Positions 46,891 to 58,436 of a stretch of DNA of 64,000 bases are shown in pieces (the stretch's first letter is position 1; each line of letters opens with the position of its first letter). Position numbers and translations under genes: made by a program. The notes under the pieces are model-generated. The model saw nothing but the letters and a program-made list of their open reading frames with translations, was not told where the DNA came from and made no database searches. Origin of the DNA: Ctena decussata (Eukaryota; Mollusca; Bivalvia; Lucinida; Lucinidae); assembly GCA_963989385.1 (NCBI GenBank), contig OZ022515.1, positions 3,938,803 to 4,002,802 of the forward strand, in the 5' to 3' direction.

Positions 46891-47670
46891 ACTGATAATT
46901 ACTTTAGGACAAAGATTGTCACAAAATGTTATAGATGGAATGAAAATCTTAATTTGGCGATATAATAATGGATGTTACTGAAAATAGGTAATGTAATCAT
47001 AAATATACACACCCGTCGATAATTGTTGCAGTCTTGCGTAACCTATCTAACAAACAAATCTATTTAAGTGCACCTAAACCTATAGTGAGATAGATGCTCT
47101 TTTTTGTATTAACTTACTCAGTTTTCGCTACACACGTTTGACACAAAACAACAATGGGTAGATCTCGACAGGCAACAAGCATCCTTCTCTAACTCACATT
47201 CATTGTCTTCCATTTAAAATTAGTTGGTTCAGATTGTTTCCTCTTATAATGCTTAACCCTTTTTTTCTATTTCTATTTCATCAGACATAAATCATTTCAC
47301 TTAAAGAGTTTGTATTACGAATTTCGGAATTTCGGAAGACAATGAATGATCAGCGTTATGTGTAAAGGAGCCTTAAAGCCATTTGAGCACAGTTAATACT
47401 CAAATCAGCCTGCACATGTGTTCTGACCGAGCTGATTTTTTATTTGTAATTTTTTAGGCACCCAGTGTTATTTGGAAAGGGATAACTCTGAACAGGTTGC
47501 GCAGATGCGCCTTTGTAGTAACTGATCAGATATCAGGATTCATACATTATATATGCGAAACAAGACACACAGACCACTTGCGGAGGCGCTCATTTTTGTA
47601 AAACGATAGATGTTTCTGTTTAGATTTTAATTTTAGGATTCCCGTAAAATATTACATCGTAAATCGTATG

Positions 47671-47850
47671 CATGGCTATATTGGTAGCGCAACGGTTGCG
47701 GGATCACGCGTTCGAATGTCACTGGAGGCGAGTCTTCAAAGCCTAAACGGTGCATGGAGCCCTTCATGACTTCCCTTTTATCTCCTGATATGACTAAAAT
47801 ACTGCTGAAAAGGACTTTAAACCAAAGATTCTTCCAACTATTCATCTATT
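47671..47850 (+). mobile_element. tRNA-derived SINE family S1
   Basis: A box TTGGTAGCGCAACGG, B box GTTCGAATGTC. The tail TATGACTAAAATACTGCTGA, AAAGGAC is the family hallmark also present at 63328. Confidence 0.7.
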
Positions 47851-48013
47851 ATAGATCATATATATATGCGCGAAAAGGGAAGACTGATTAGATTGTGAAG
47901 ATGCGCAGGCTGATCTGACTAGTCCTTGTACTCAACCAGGTCTCTTATTCTGATAAGACCGCTTCCAAAACTGTTGAATGTGATAGGACAGAGTCTCTCT
48001 CTCTCTCTCCCCC

Positions 48014-48098
48014 CAACTGGACTCGAACCCACGCCGACTATGACAACTCCGCCTAGCCATTTAGAGACATTAGCTTAACCGATGGCGCCACTACGCTC
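48014..48098 (-). mobile_element. tRNA-like SINE head, family S2, copy 1
   Basis: In reverse: GAGCGTAGTGGCGCCATCGG then TTAAGC (A box) and GTGGGTTCGAGTCCAGTTGG (B box). A (TC)n run borders the far end. Confidence 0.65.
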
Positions 48099-48355
48099 AA
48101 AAGAGAAGTTTCATGGAAGAATGTTACGCTTGATTTCTCTGAATGACCCATCGGATAAGACTATTTTATTAAGTTGTGCTGATACATTCAGGTATATTTA
48201 CATGGAATATCTGGATCATACGATGCCAAAGCTTGGAAATATTATATAATTAAATTTAAGATCTGACAAACTTCAACAGATATTCCGGCCCAGGACCATT
48301 TTTACTGGTACAGGTACATCTGAAAAAAATGTATGGTTGAGTAATAAAGAAGTAC

Positions 48356-48500
48356 CCAACTGGACTCAAACCCACGCCGACTACGACAACTCTGCCTAGC
48401 CATTCAGAGACATTGAACCGATTGCGCCACTTCGATCCTCAAAAAAGAAGTTTCATGGAACAATGTTAAGCTTGACTTCTCTGAATTTCGAGTCCAGTTG
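48356..48500 (-). mobile_element. tRNA-like SINE head, family S2, copy 2
   Basis: Nearly the same head as copy 1 (GCCGACTACGACAACTCTGC on the plus strand), followed by AAGAAGTTTCATGGAACAAT as in copy 1. A short inverse piece GAGTCCAGTTGGGTA lies at 48489, so the two ends can pair. Confidence 0.65.
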
Positions 48501-48750
48501 GGTATACGGACACGTGGTAATATCTAATTTACTTTTAGATGGAATCTTAAACTCCCAAACGAAAACTGCAGGCCGCCAACACTTAAATTGACAGAAAATA
48601 AACGTTTCAAATAGACTCGTCCAGTCTATTGATATAACACCATGTGTCATATCTTTTCTTGTTTAATATTCAAAGCAGTCCTCATAGAAGACAGAGCAAG
48701 TTTTATTCGTTTGTTCAAGAAGATAATTTACCTGTAGGGATTATCAACTT

Positions 48751-48926
48751 ATGGATGGATGGATGACATGCGATTTTACATCCTTTCAATAGTATTTCAG
48801 TCATATCTGGACGATGGGAGGGTGCAAATGAAAGGCTGTGTGCAATTGAACCCAATTTACGATAATTGAAAAGATTCCCACCTCACGCGGGTCTCGGTCG
48901 CTTATCCTACTGGGCTACCGGAACTC
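48751..48926 (-). mobile_element. SINE family S1, reverse copy
   Basis: Reverse strand: tRNA-like head CCGGTAGCCCAGTAGGATAA, then TTGCACACAGCCTTTCATTT, TATGACTGAAATACTATTGA, AAGGATG and an (ATCC)n tail. Confidence 0.8.
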
Positions 48927-48975
48927 CTCAGTATCAAGAGATAGAGATATATCATGCTATCGCTTATCTATACTA

Positions 48976-49174
48976 AAGGATGGATGAATGACGTGTTTTT
49001 ACGTCCTTTATAACAGAATTTAAAACATATCAGGACGATGGATTGGTGATAATGAAAGGCTGTGTGCAATGGAACCCCGTTCATGGTTGAAAATATTCCC
49101 GCGGGGCTTGACCTCGGAACCGCTAGATCAGAAAGCCATCATCTAAGCTTCTGATCGAGCTACCGGGTCTTCTG
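48976..49174 (-). mobile_element. SINE family S1, reverse copy
   Basis: Reverse strand: CCCGGTAGCTCGATCAGAAG head, CCATTGCACACAGCCTTTCA body and AAAGGACGTAAAAACACGTC tail with CATCC. Confidence 0.8.
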
Positions 49175-49384
49175 TATACTACAGGCATCAGTGAAGGTCT
49201 TTAGTAAGTATTTCTTGCTGACAATGGGGGTAGGGGTATGTAGAACTAGGATCTGTGATGTAAGATAATTTATGTTAAGAATAAAATTTCTCTATTGAAC
49301 TATACCCCGCTTTATTTTGGTGTATCTAGAGTTACATGACATAGTACCAAAGAGTCGTTTTGTAATTTAAATGTGTAGATATAA

Positions 49385-49720
49385 ATCATTTCATTTGAAG
49401 GTTTGAAGATATGAAATAAGTAAGCATAATCAAACGTGTACATGTAGTTTGTTCTGCGAAGTTCGGAACTTGGAATTCGGAAATCAGAAGTCGGAATTCG
49501 GAATTGTGAAATAGTATGGAAATGAAAAGTGAGCCAATTGGGCCATCGTAGTTACGTCTGTATATATCAATCATTACATTTGAAGGTTTGAAGATATGAA
49601 ATAAGTAAGCATACTCAAACGTGTAGTTTGTTCTACGAATTTCGGAACTTGGAATTCGGAGTTGTGAAATAGTATGGAAATGAAAAGTGAGCCAATTGGG
49701 CCATCGTAGTTAAGTCAGTC
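49385..49720 (+). repeat. Near-identical duplication, unit about 187 bp
   Basis: TGAAGGTTTGAAGATATGAA and GAGCCAATTGGGCCATCGTA occur in both halves. The second half lacks part of the GGAATTCGGAA cluster. Confidence 0.85.
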
Positions 49721-49772
49721 TTAGTTTTAGACTATTCTAGACTATTTTAGACATTTTTCGGGATAGGATAAT

Positions 49773-49842
49773 CAATGGACGGATGACTGCTGATTGTGCG
49801 TCCATTTCAATGGTATTTTAGGCATATCAGGAGGATGGTAGG
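49773..49842 (-). mobile_element. SINE family S1, 3' fragment
   Basis: TGGACGGATGACTGCTGATT and GTATTTTAGGCATATCAGGA match the tail of family S1 in reverse. The head is missing. Confidence 0.55.
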
Positions 49843-49933
49843 TTTATAAGGCATATGTCATCTGTAGTTAACATTTTAAAATATTTCAAATTTTGGAATT
49901 TTTATATACGAGATATCAAATCATGTCATTAAC

Positions 49934-50055
49934 CTATAATAGACAGTTTCTCCTGTTTGGTGGAGGAACAGGAGATATGCATCCATTTCGGTATCGTTTG
50001 TAATGTTAACATCTAGCCCTCTGTTTATGGTCTTCAGTTCTTCGAGAGCAAGCAC
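49934..50055 (-). CDS. ROCO-HEPN exon 2: COR-A, FLH-G segment
   Basis: This 122-nt exon has the acceptor tttttccacag and the donor ATAG|GTTAAT, so it is too short for an ordinary open-frame search. It enters in phase 0 straight after GRK and reads VLALEELKTIN, then TEMDAYLLFLHQTGETVYY. The spacing of LxxLH, a glycine and an aromatic is the classic COR signature seen in ROCO and LRRK-type proteins. It ends with two bases of a split Ser codon completed by the first base of the next exon. The neighbouring intron carries a mariner relic at 50250-51575. Confidence 0.8.
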
Positions 50056-50249
50056 CTGTGGAAAAATAGGATAAAATGTTGCCATATCAATGTGGGTATA
50101 ATGTAATAAAAATATACTTGTTGGAGGTTAGCTTAGAACGTCTGAACGCAGTGCGGGTATCAAACATGAAATACATGATACAAAGAAATATAACTATTTG
50201 TACAAAGCAGAAGGAGGAAGAGTAAAAGATAAAAATGCTGCAATAAGAG

Positions 50250-51575
50250 GTGTGTTCTAAAACTAATATCAGTGTAGATTTTTTTCGCGAAAATCAAGCC
50301 TTATGGGCTCCAAACTAACTCGTGTTGATAGGGTGATCACTAAAAGCGTACCATGGATAAAAATAATCTTGCTCGCAACTTCACTCCCATGCATTTGGAC
50401 TGTGTACATTTCTTTAAAGCATACACAAAGTGACTGAGAAAAGAGCCAACGACGTGCTTTAAATTGTTACCTTTAAATGAGGTAAGTAGCAACTTGGTAT
50501 AAAACCTGTCGACATTCCCTGTGAGGAATGCGAAATTTATGGAAGGGACCAAATGTCTCAAGACAATTTGCAGGTGGGTAGCTAAATTTAAAAGCGAGCA
50601 GCACAACTTGAGTTTGCTGCTCACACAGGCCGCCCTGCAACAACAACGGCTAAAAGTAACATAAAAAACGTAATACCATACAAATAGATGTCCGATTAAC
50701 AGTGAGGCAACTAGCTCGGTTGACAAACGTTTCCTTGGCACGAGTTCGTGGTATTTTGAAGAAGCATTTAAAGCTTAAGAAAATAAATGCAGGATGGATA
50801 CTCGATTTTTTGACAGATAAAAAAAGAGGACCCGTGTAGAATATGCAATAGAAAAAATCTTCAAAGTAACCAAAATATAGCACAAAGGTTTTCAACAATT
50901 TAGGCTATGGTAATGAGACCTGGTTTTACAATTCTGAACCAAAGCGGAAGTATTCCAACCGAATTTGGGCCAACAGAAATTCGAGACGCCCAAGTATTAC
51001 CAAACGAACACGAACGGTAAAGAAGGTTTTATATGTAATTTTCTTCAATAATAAGGGTCCAGTCATGCAAATGCCTGTGCCAATAGGCAGAACAGTCAGA
51101 GAAATGTTTTAGAAAAATGTTGTACTAAGAAAACTAAAGAAGAACTAGAAAACCTGCCGCCCCAAAACAGGACTTTAGCACCTCAGACTTCTTGCATGAT
51201 GATGCTACCACTCCCAATGCACACATTGTGACCTAGCTTTTGGAGCCAGAGAAGGTCACCGTCCTACCACATCCTCTATTTTTCGCTACACTTGGCTCCC
51301 TGCGACTATATTGTATTCAAAAAAACAAATATCATCTATCTGTAAAGATATACATTTCGAGAAATGCCCTTGGACAGCTGCTTATCAGTATCTGATGGGT
51401 GTCCCCGATGAAGAGTATAAAAACTGCTTGCGAAAATGGATTGACCAGAACAAAGGCGTATTCAGGTCGACGGAGGGTAATTTGAAGAGCAGAGCAAGTC
51501 AAAATGATTAGAACATTTGCCGTTTGCAGTAAGTAGAAACAATGCAAGTGACATTACTTTTGGAACTTCTCTCGC
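50250..51575 (+). pseudogene. Degenerate mariner-type transposase and element
   Basis: Fragments in several frames, broken by stops and frameshifts, follow the order of a mariner transposase. Helix-turn-helix pieces CRWVAKFKS and VRLTVRQLARLTNVSLARV come first, at about 50560-50740. HLKLKKINARWI follows at about 50760, then FNNLGYGNETW, PKRKYSNRIWANRN and PSITKRTRTVKKVLYVIFF across 50890-51045. Next come LHDDATTPNAH and EKVTVLPHPLF, then a C-terminal YQYLMGVPDEEYKNCLRKWI at about 51380-51450. Ends near 50250 and 51575 share an imperfect inverted repeat (TTCTAAAACTAATATCA versus TTCCAAAAGTAATGTCA). It is an old, inactive DNA transposon inside the intron between ROCO-HEPN exons 1 and 2. Confidence 0.8.
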
Positions 51576-52435
51576 ATCTAATGGAATATTTAGTTTTATC
51601 TCATACTAGTGCATGGATAAATCAGACAGGCTGAAGACAGGGACCTTATCCAATTGTCAATGCATGATATATCGAATATAACTACATGTATCTGTAGTTG
51701 TGGCCAGCTAATTGTTGCAAGAATAAAAAAATATGATATTTCGAAATCAACAAAAACGAGGATATTATAGCTATACAATTACCGAAATCTTAATGTGGAA
51801 AAACGAAATAAAGCCACCATGCACCAAATGTTCAGGACACTATAAATTTAAAAACACAGCTGAACAATGATGATAAATATGATGCGACATCTGATTAGAT
51901 AACATAAAAAAATTTGCGGGTATAATCCTATGACAAACTATAAGAGACCCAATGATTTTCCGAGCACTTTGATTCACATTGACTCACATCTAGTTTTCTG
52001 TCGCTGAAAGCGCTTGCTTTGGTGCAAAGTAATATACTATAAAAAGTGAGGTATACTTTCGCATGGTTTACTGTAATTCTGGGAAGAAAAGATCGCATCC
52101 TTAGAGCAAATATTTCGCCTCAACAACTGACAATTTTAGTACAGTTATGCTCCGAATTTAAACATATTTAAATGACGACAATAAAAGTTTAAGAAAGTTT
52201 AAGAGGAGTGCTGACATCCTCAAAGGATCAGTCCGACTTGAAAATATTTGTTTTACCTCTGATATAGTATTTTCTTAACCAAAATGATAACCCAGAGGAA
52301 CGCAAATTAATTCCTATAGACTTTAATTAAATTCTGAAAGAGGATCCACAGACAATAATTAACACATCAAATAAACAAAAATAGCAGATTCTGATTTCCT
52401 GGGTCGGCTCATGCGTGTTGTTGTTATGTTGCAAC
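51576..52435 (-). other. Intron sequence, nothing recognised
   Basis: AT-rich intronic DNA with no repeat family or frame of interest. Confidence 0.4.
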
Positions 52436-52640
52436 ACTGTCCATGACCCTAGCACCGACGTCAACATAACATTTTTTCCAAATTGCTCCTAGTTCTCAAG
52501 GATTTAAATAAACCAGACAATTTATCAACTGTCCACGACCCTAGCACCGGCGTAAGCATAACATTTTTTTCAAAATTGCTCCTTGTTCTCAAGGATTCAA
52601 ATGAACCAGACAATTTATCATCTGCACCATGATGATCAAT
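52436..52640 (+). repeat. Tandem duplication, unit about 93 bp
   Basis: CTGTCCATGACCCTAGCACC and CTGTCCACGACCCTAGCACC begin two successive copies, each with CATAACATTTTTT and GTTCTCAAGGATT. Related to 63680-64000 (CCTAGCAG). Confidence 0.85.
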
Positions 52641-52845
52641 TGAGAAACTTTTTTTATAGCCGCCACAATGCAAAACACAAGTTTCAGTGCAGAGAAAATA
52701 AAGTCTGAATAAAGTTTCCCTGGAATCAATGAAATATCAAAGAAACAAAACTTGCAGACGCGACTGAATTGAGTCTATTCATATACGGCGATGAAATGTC
52801 GCCAAAATGTCATGTTCCCCCTCCCTTCCCCCCACACCATCAGAC

Positions 52846-53420
52846 ACATCAGACACACCATCAACGGCTTTAGCGAAACTCTATTTTCAAACTGAACGCA
52901 CAAAGAAACCAATGATCCCAAACGATTAGATCAAGTATAATATGCACTATGATAATGTACGGGGAGACTTTCTTCGGTTGCTTAAGGGCACTTTACCAGC
53001 CGCACTTAAGAGAAATGAATTCTGATAAAGGATCAGACACACCATCAACGGCTTTAGCGAAACTCTATTTTCAAACTGAACGCACAAAGAAACCAATGAT
53101 TTCAAACGATTTGATCAAGTATAATATGCACTATGACAATGTACGGGGAGACTTTCTTCGGTTGCTTAAAGGCCGTTTACCAGCCGCACTTAAGATAAAA
53201 TGAATTCTGATAAAAGATCCTCTGAAAGCAACAAACGCATCAAGGAAACGCACTTGAACGTCAGTTTTACTAGAACTCGTTTTTCAAACTGACTCAAAAT
53301 GAGGCAAATGAGCCCACAGAATTTTGTTTTTAATTTGCACTATGATGCCGTTAAAGTAAAATAATTTCTGAACAAAGATCCTCTGGTAGCTAGAACTAAA
53401 AAAAAAAGAATGAAATTAGC
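52846..53420 (+). repeat. Tandem repeat, unit about 183 bp
   Basis: CAGACACACCATCAACGGCT recurs 183 bp later with few changes through GTACGGGGAGACTTTCTTCG. A third, diverged unit follows (GCACTATGATGCCGTTAAAG). The 84-codon frame here is the repeat. Confidence 0.85.
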
Positions 53421-54356
53421 AGACCCGGTTTAACTGATTCTATCTATATGCAGTAATATAATGTTCCACAATGCCCTTATTCCTAGCACCTTGTCAGTGC
53501 TGCGGCCCAGTTTCGATACACAAAACTGACATGTGGCAGGTAGCTTATCACCCAACAAAGGTCGGTCTCTTTCTGCACATTCCTACATCATGCATTAACA
53601 CGGATTCTCTCCTTTGAGAACGCCTCCGTAGGTTTTGTTGTTTGGTTGTGGAGGGGGGGGAATACAATATAAGTAGCTACTAAATATTTCAGAAGTGATT
53701 CAAATACCAGATAATATGGCATAACGGCAACAATGGCATACCTTTCCGAATGTGGGATGTTTAAGACAATGTCCTTTCGAACGTAATTATTTGTTAAGAT
53801 AAATTATGAAGGTGGACTATATTCAATGCCGCTAGTGAATGCCAACAACCGATTAACACCGTCAAGTATCGTTAAGGGTGAGCCAGTGTTACAAAGGATC
53901 TGGCATGATAAAGACTGTTCTTGGTCCCTTTTCAAATTCACTTGAAATCACATGGTTTCTACTGCTTATCATTTGAGTAAATGTCGACATAAAGAAATAT
54001 TATGCTATTTTTATTTGAATTCGCAGGATAAGGATTTCTATTATGCATGTGCATTTTTTGTAGTTATAAAGAAAATTGCAAGAAAAGAGCACTTCCTTTA
54101 AATGAATACAACAATAACAGTAGCTTTCAAAGCACTTGATAATAGGCTTCTTTTGATATGCAATCGTAGCACTGAGAACCAGAGGTGCACTGTGCATTAT
54201 TTCATGTTACCCCATTCACGAAGATCGCATGTCGAGATTCTCTAAACAACAAAAAACAAGAAACCAAATGAAATAAACAGATCAATTGAACTCTTTATCA
54301 AATGAATCCATGTGTCCTAACTGAGAAACGGAGTACCTACAGACCAACATATGTTT

Positions 54357-54402
<46 letters not shown>

Positions 54403-56235
54403 GATATGAGCCTCTTTATGTTGCAAAAGTTGGAAATATGTCCCAAAGGTCGCGACTTTAATAACAATATAGACAATAATAATAATAATAATAATACACA
54501 TACAACCCGGCCTCAAGCACATTTTATATTTTCATGGCATGTTAACATATAAAATATAAATATCTTGTCTGTATGCAAAATATGTGCTGGGGGCCAGGCT
54601 GACATATTCTGAAAGCCACAAACTTGTCCAAATTCTTAATTTTCGTAAAAATCATCTCGGGGTAGAGGTATGTTCGCGATTAAAAATCCAAAGTTCTATG
54701 TCTGAACTGACTTGATTTGTGCTTGCTGTTATATTCTAGGTCGGAACTTTGCTGTGGGCATCATCAATAATAAATGAAACAAATAAATCAGAATAACTTT
54801 AAAATTTGCATTTTTGAGTTTTCTGAGGGCCAAATTTGGTACTTATTGTATCAAGTCCTCTGCAAAGGATGAATATGCAAAACTTTGTATACGTCTGTTA
54901 CATTGATCTTTCGTCAGCATTATATCCAGATTATACCAGCTAATCTGTTGCAAAATATTTCATTAAGGAAGGCTGTAAATAGCATAAAATTTAACTTAAT
55001 AAAACAGTACGTTTACAGTCCATGACCTTGACCTTGACCTCTAGGCCACAAGTACGGGGGCTGGTAAAGAATAAGGTTTGAGTGCAGCATATTTCACTAT
55101 AACAAAATTAAACCAAAATCAAACAGAGAATAGTTAAGTTCAGCTCAGGTATTAGACGTTGTGACATACAGTATGGATAACAGCTGGATTTCCTACATTG
55201 TCTTACAGTAATGCAGCCTCGTTTTCACATATAGCGGTTCTAATGTTAACCGGCTTATGCTTCAAATGCAAAACCTGTGTTTACTTATTTTATGGAATGG
55301 TTCCCGGCTTCCTGCAGCAATGACATAATTATTTTATCTTATATAACTGAAATGCAATTATGGAATGTTACCAAAAGATAATTATCTCTCTCATGCAAAG
55401 TATTTTTTGACAAAATGCTGTATTTCCTGTATACTTAGTGCAAGAATTTTATGAACAACTGGAAAAATTCTGATCCCTAGCACAAAAATTATTTCTGATC
55501 TGCTTGGCTCAAAAGGTCAGTATTTTTTTGTTTGTTTTTGGTTTGGATGTAATAGACACTATTAGTGGGTGTTTTCTGGGGGCAGAACCATAGGATTATC
55601 TGAGTCCAGCCTTTAAATTTTGAATAGACATGTGTAGAAATCTGAATGGAAGAACCACCTTAAGTTGATGATATATGTTTAATAGAAATTCCAGACAGAC
55701 CTTATTTATTTCCAGGGCATAGGTTATGAATGTAGACAGTATTTATATCAAAACTTGAGATAAAAATAGGATGGAAAAGCATCTAAATACTTCAAAACAT
55801 TTCGGGGTGTCTTAAGGATAACTGACATGTGCCTTATAGAAATTAATGATTCAAGGGGCTTTTTAGATACAGTTTGTTTTCATTTTAATATAACACCAAT
55901 TTGAAGGCTATGGTTTCATATAGTGAAGTTTTTAGTGCATTGACAGACTATTCATTATGAAATTTGCCCTTGAAATAAGGTCCTTTTACTCAATGGAGTC
56001 AAGCTTAAAGTAATTTGGTATGACGTCATTCCATAGGAAGCCAATGATTGGCTGAGATCTGCTGCTGTTGTATTTATGAATGAGTATTTTAAGCAAGATA
56101 GTAATTGAGAGCGAGGCTTCCTTATCAGCAAGTAAAGTGTCAAATTTCGTTTGAGCTAGCTAGTATGTACACTGATATACCAAACAGTCCCAGTAATGTA
56201 AAAGTATGGAAACAACACAAAAGGGAAAGGCAAAC
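53421..56235 (-). other. Intron sequence with microsatellites
   Basis: Contains (TG)21 at 54359-54400, an (AAT)n run at 54472-54494, a poly-G run near 53650 and GACCTTGACCTTGACCTC at 55024. Otherwise unassigned. Confidence 0.5.
54359..54400 (+). repeat. (TG)21 microsatellite
   Basis: Uninterrupted TG dinucleotides over 42 bases. Confidence 0.97.
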
Positions 56236-56720
56236 TCAATAACCGGTTCTGTTATCTTGACTTCCAATCAGGAGTAGCATTTTGCTTATGTCAACATATC
56301 TATTGCAACCTAGAAGTAAACCTAGTCACATTTAACAAGTTTACATAGTAGTATATTTGAAAACTAAGCCAACAATGCGAGCGTATCATTACACTTCTAC
56401 ACAACTTCAATATTTGTGTCCTTGGACTTGGGTCAGGAGCAGCATCCAGCTGATGTAAATTGATTTATTGCAACCAAAAAGCACACCTGCCTATCTGGCA
56501 AACGTTTCTATTGAAGAATACTGAAAATATTATAAACAATAAACATGACGAAACACTTTGACGCTAATGTTTAAGTTTGTGACCTTGAACCTAGGTCAGC
56601 AGCAACATCTAGATGATGTAAACTGATATGTTGCAACCTAAAAGTAAATCTAAGCACATTCAAATGTTTCTATAGAAAGATATTGGAAATATGATATAAT
56701 GCATGCGTTGTTTGCTTTCC
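56236..56720 (+). repeat. Tandem array, unit about 175 bp
   Basis: Three diverged units share TATTGCAACCTAAAAGTAAA.CTA, then TTTCTATAGAAA.ATATTG and GTGACCTTGAACCTAGGTCA or similar. Confidence 0.7.
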
Positions 56721-56879
56721 AGCCTGTACGCTTCGAGGACCAGCTCACAATCTTTTAAAATTGCTTTTAGCCTTAGTATAACCACTGCACTGCTCGACAG
56801 TTAAAGCTGTGTAAGTAGTCATAGACTTGCCAATCAGGGTGCTTTGCAAAGTAAAGCAACCTATATGGTCGATGTACCT

Positions 56880-57475
56880 GTTTTCGGGTGCGCCAGAATT
56901 CGGGGTATTATGATAGATTATACCGCTTTCTTGTCAGAGACCTCTAAAGATGATTTTTTTTTTGCAAACAGAAAGTTGAATCAGTATGTTTCATCATACA
57001 CTACTTGACGCGCGACAACAGGTTAGTTGTGACGTCATCCATGACGTTGTCGTTAGTGACCGTGGAAGCGGCCATATTGGAAACACTGTAAAGCTTATGG
57101 AAAGTACCGCATAGATGACACGGTGTTTTATTTAATTATGATTTTTTTCTGATAATTCAAAGATCGTTTCTACAGCCTAAAGAATTGCAAGTCTCATCAA
57201 AACAGTTGTTTTCATTAGAATCTGCAGCTGATGCATTTTGAAGGCGACTTCTTTAACACACCCCGAAAACTGGGGCAGTTTCGGGGAGCAGATTCAGCCG
57301 AGCATCTGTGAGGAGTTGATCAAGTATGTAAACACGGCGACATGCTGACATGAAATGTAAGTTACAAATTACTGTACATATATTTTTATGTATACACTGA
57401 CCGTCAGTTTTTGATTTTTGTTTATCACACATTTTTTATGTTGCGACCAAATGTTAATACCCCGAAAACTGGTAC
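56880..57475. repeat. Loose inverted repeat around GTTTTCGGGG
   Basis: GTACCTGTTTTCGGGTG (56874) faces ACCCCGAAAACTGGTAC (57459), and TTATGATAG faces CATCATAATAA. In between is a TGACGTCATCCATGACG segment. Possibly an old TIR element. Confidence 0.5.
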
Positions 57476-58074
57476 AGCCATCATAATAAACAAAGTAAAT
57501 ATTATAATTTTCTACTCTAGGATGGTAATATACAAGTACAAAAAGCAAATACCTATGATACATAATAATAAGCGAAGCAGATAAACATAACGCAAAACTA
57601 TGTCGCAAATATTTAAGAATGTTACCTTTACCATACGACAGTAGCATCATTCTCACTAAGTCAACTAATCTGCTGTAAACACGAAGTAAGCCTTATAACT
57701 TACCAAAAGGTTTCATTGAATTATATTTGAAATACATCTATAAGTAAAAAAATTAAACTTAGCACAAAAGTTGAACGCAAAAGACTACAAATCTAGGTCG
57801 AAAGCATGCTTGGTACAGATTAAAACTTAAAAGCAACATCTTTTAACGTGCCACAGGCAAATCAAACACAACAGAGAGTTTGCAAAATTTGAAATATTAA
57901 ATAAACGTCTGAGAAAAGCTATTTACTCTTTATTATTTTTCGTATGCTAGGGATATAAAAGAAGAGTTTCTACTTGTCAGCTATAAACATAAAGCAGACG
58001 TGCCCTTAAGTATCCCCCACTCTAGAATTCAACCGATCCCTGATGCATATAGTCATATAATAAATAAGTCTAAC
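57476..58074 (-). other. Intron sequence next to ROCO-HEPN exon 1
   Basis: AT-rich, with no repeat recognised; the 95-codon minus frame ending at 57369 shows no domain. Confidence 0.4.
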
Positions 58075-58436
58075 CTTGCGACCAGATTCCTTTAAACGCT
58101 GAACTTCTCTGTCCAGTGGAAGCCACTTTGTTGGTGTTTTCTTTCCCCAACTTGACTGCAGCTTAGCCAGTTCAAATATCTCTGTTTTGAGCTGAGAGAA
58201 AGCTTCGGCATTTTTCTTCGAGTTATCAATTATAAATTCTGTCTCTGACAATATGGCATTTAATGGCGAGCCCGCAATTGCACTTCGAAATTCTCTGAAG
58301 AAATTAGAAACTACGGCATCTCGATTCGCCTTTGGTATTTTGTCACCATGGGTTCCAACAAGTATAACGTGTGGATGAGTTTCTGATTTAACTGCAGTAA
58401 ACATGTAAATGATGTTCAGCCAGAAGATTATGGATT
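58075..58436 (-). CDS. ROCO-HEPN exon 1 in window: C-terminal Roc and start of COR
   Basis: The acceptor ttttcag precedes 58436 and the donor AAG|GTTAGA follows 58075. The exon is 362 nt: two bases completing a codon, then 120 codons. It reads SIIFWLNIIYMF, then VILVGTHGDKIPK, then WLPLDREVQRLKESGRK. The first part matches the Roc core (FWLNxI), the strand before G4 and the THxD guanine-specificity motif. The tail WxxLxxxVxxLKxxGRK is where ROCO proteins pass into COR. The previous exon must end with a single base of a split codon and should carry G1-G3. Reading on past the donor gives a spurious extension to a stop at 58006. Confidence 0.85.

Larger units (their letters stand above)
46177..49933 (-). 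other. ROCO-HEPN intron between exons 2 and 3
   Basis: Carries a 210-bp duplication (46450-46890), five or more SINE-like insertions (47671-49174), an (TC)n run at 47992-48009 and a 187-bp duplication at 49385-49720. Unassigned: 46890-47670. Confidence 0.6.
34184..58436 (-). other. ROCO-HEPN gene, seven-exon 3' part (Roc-COR-HEPN)
   Basis: Seven minus-strand exons (58436-58075, 50055-49934, 46176-46016, 40907-40765, 39956-39393, 38440-37762, 34260-34184) all have AG acceptors and GT donors. Their phases match without a break, giving 701 codons and a stop. Domain order is: C-terminal half of Roc with a THGD G4 motif, COR-A, COR-B, a Cys/His cluster, a DZIP3-type HEPN, and a coiled coil. In known ROCO proteins, Roc binds GTP and COR mediates dimerisation. 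HEPN domains are often RNA-binding or RNase modules. The gene probably encodes a cytosolic signalling or immune-type GTPase with an RNA-directed output; this is inference from domains. The 5' end with the P-loop is missing and is presumably beyond 64000. No frameshift or internal stop was seen, so it looks intact. Confidence 0.85.

Noticed and set aside
50340..50741. 133-codon minus-strand frame
   Set aside because: Antisense shadow of the mariner transposase N-terminus; the plus strand carries the HTH motifs.
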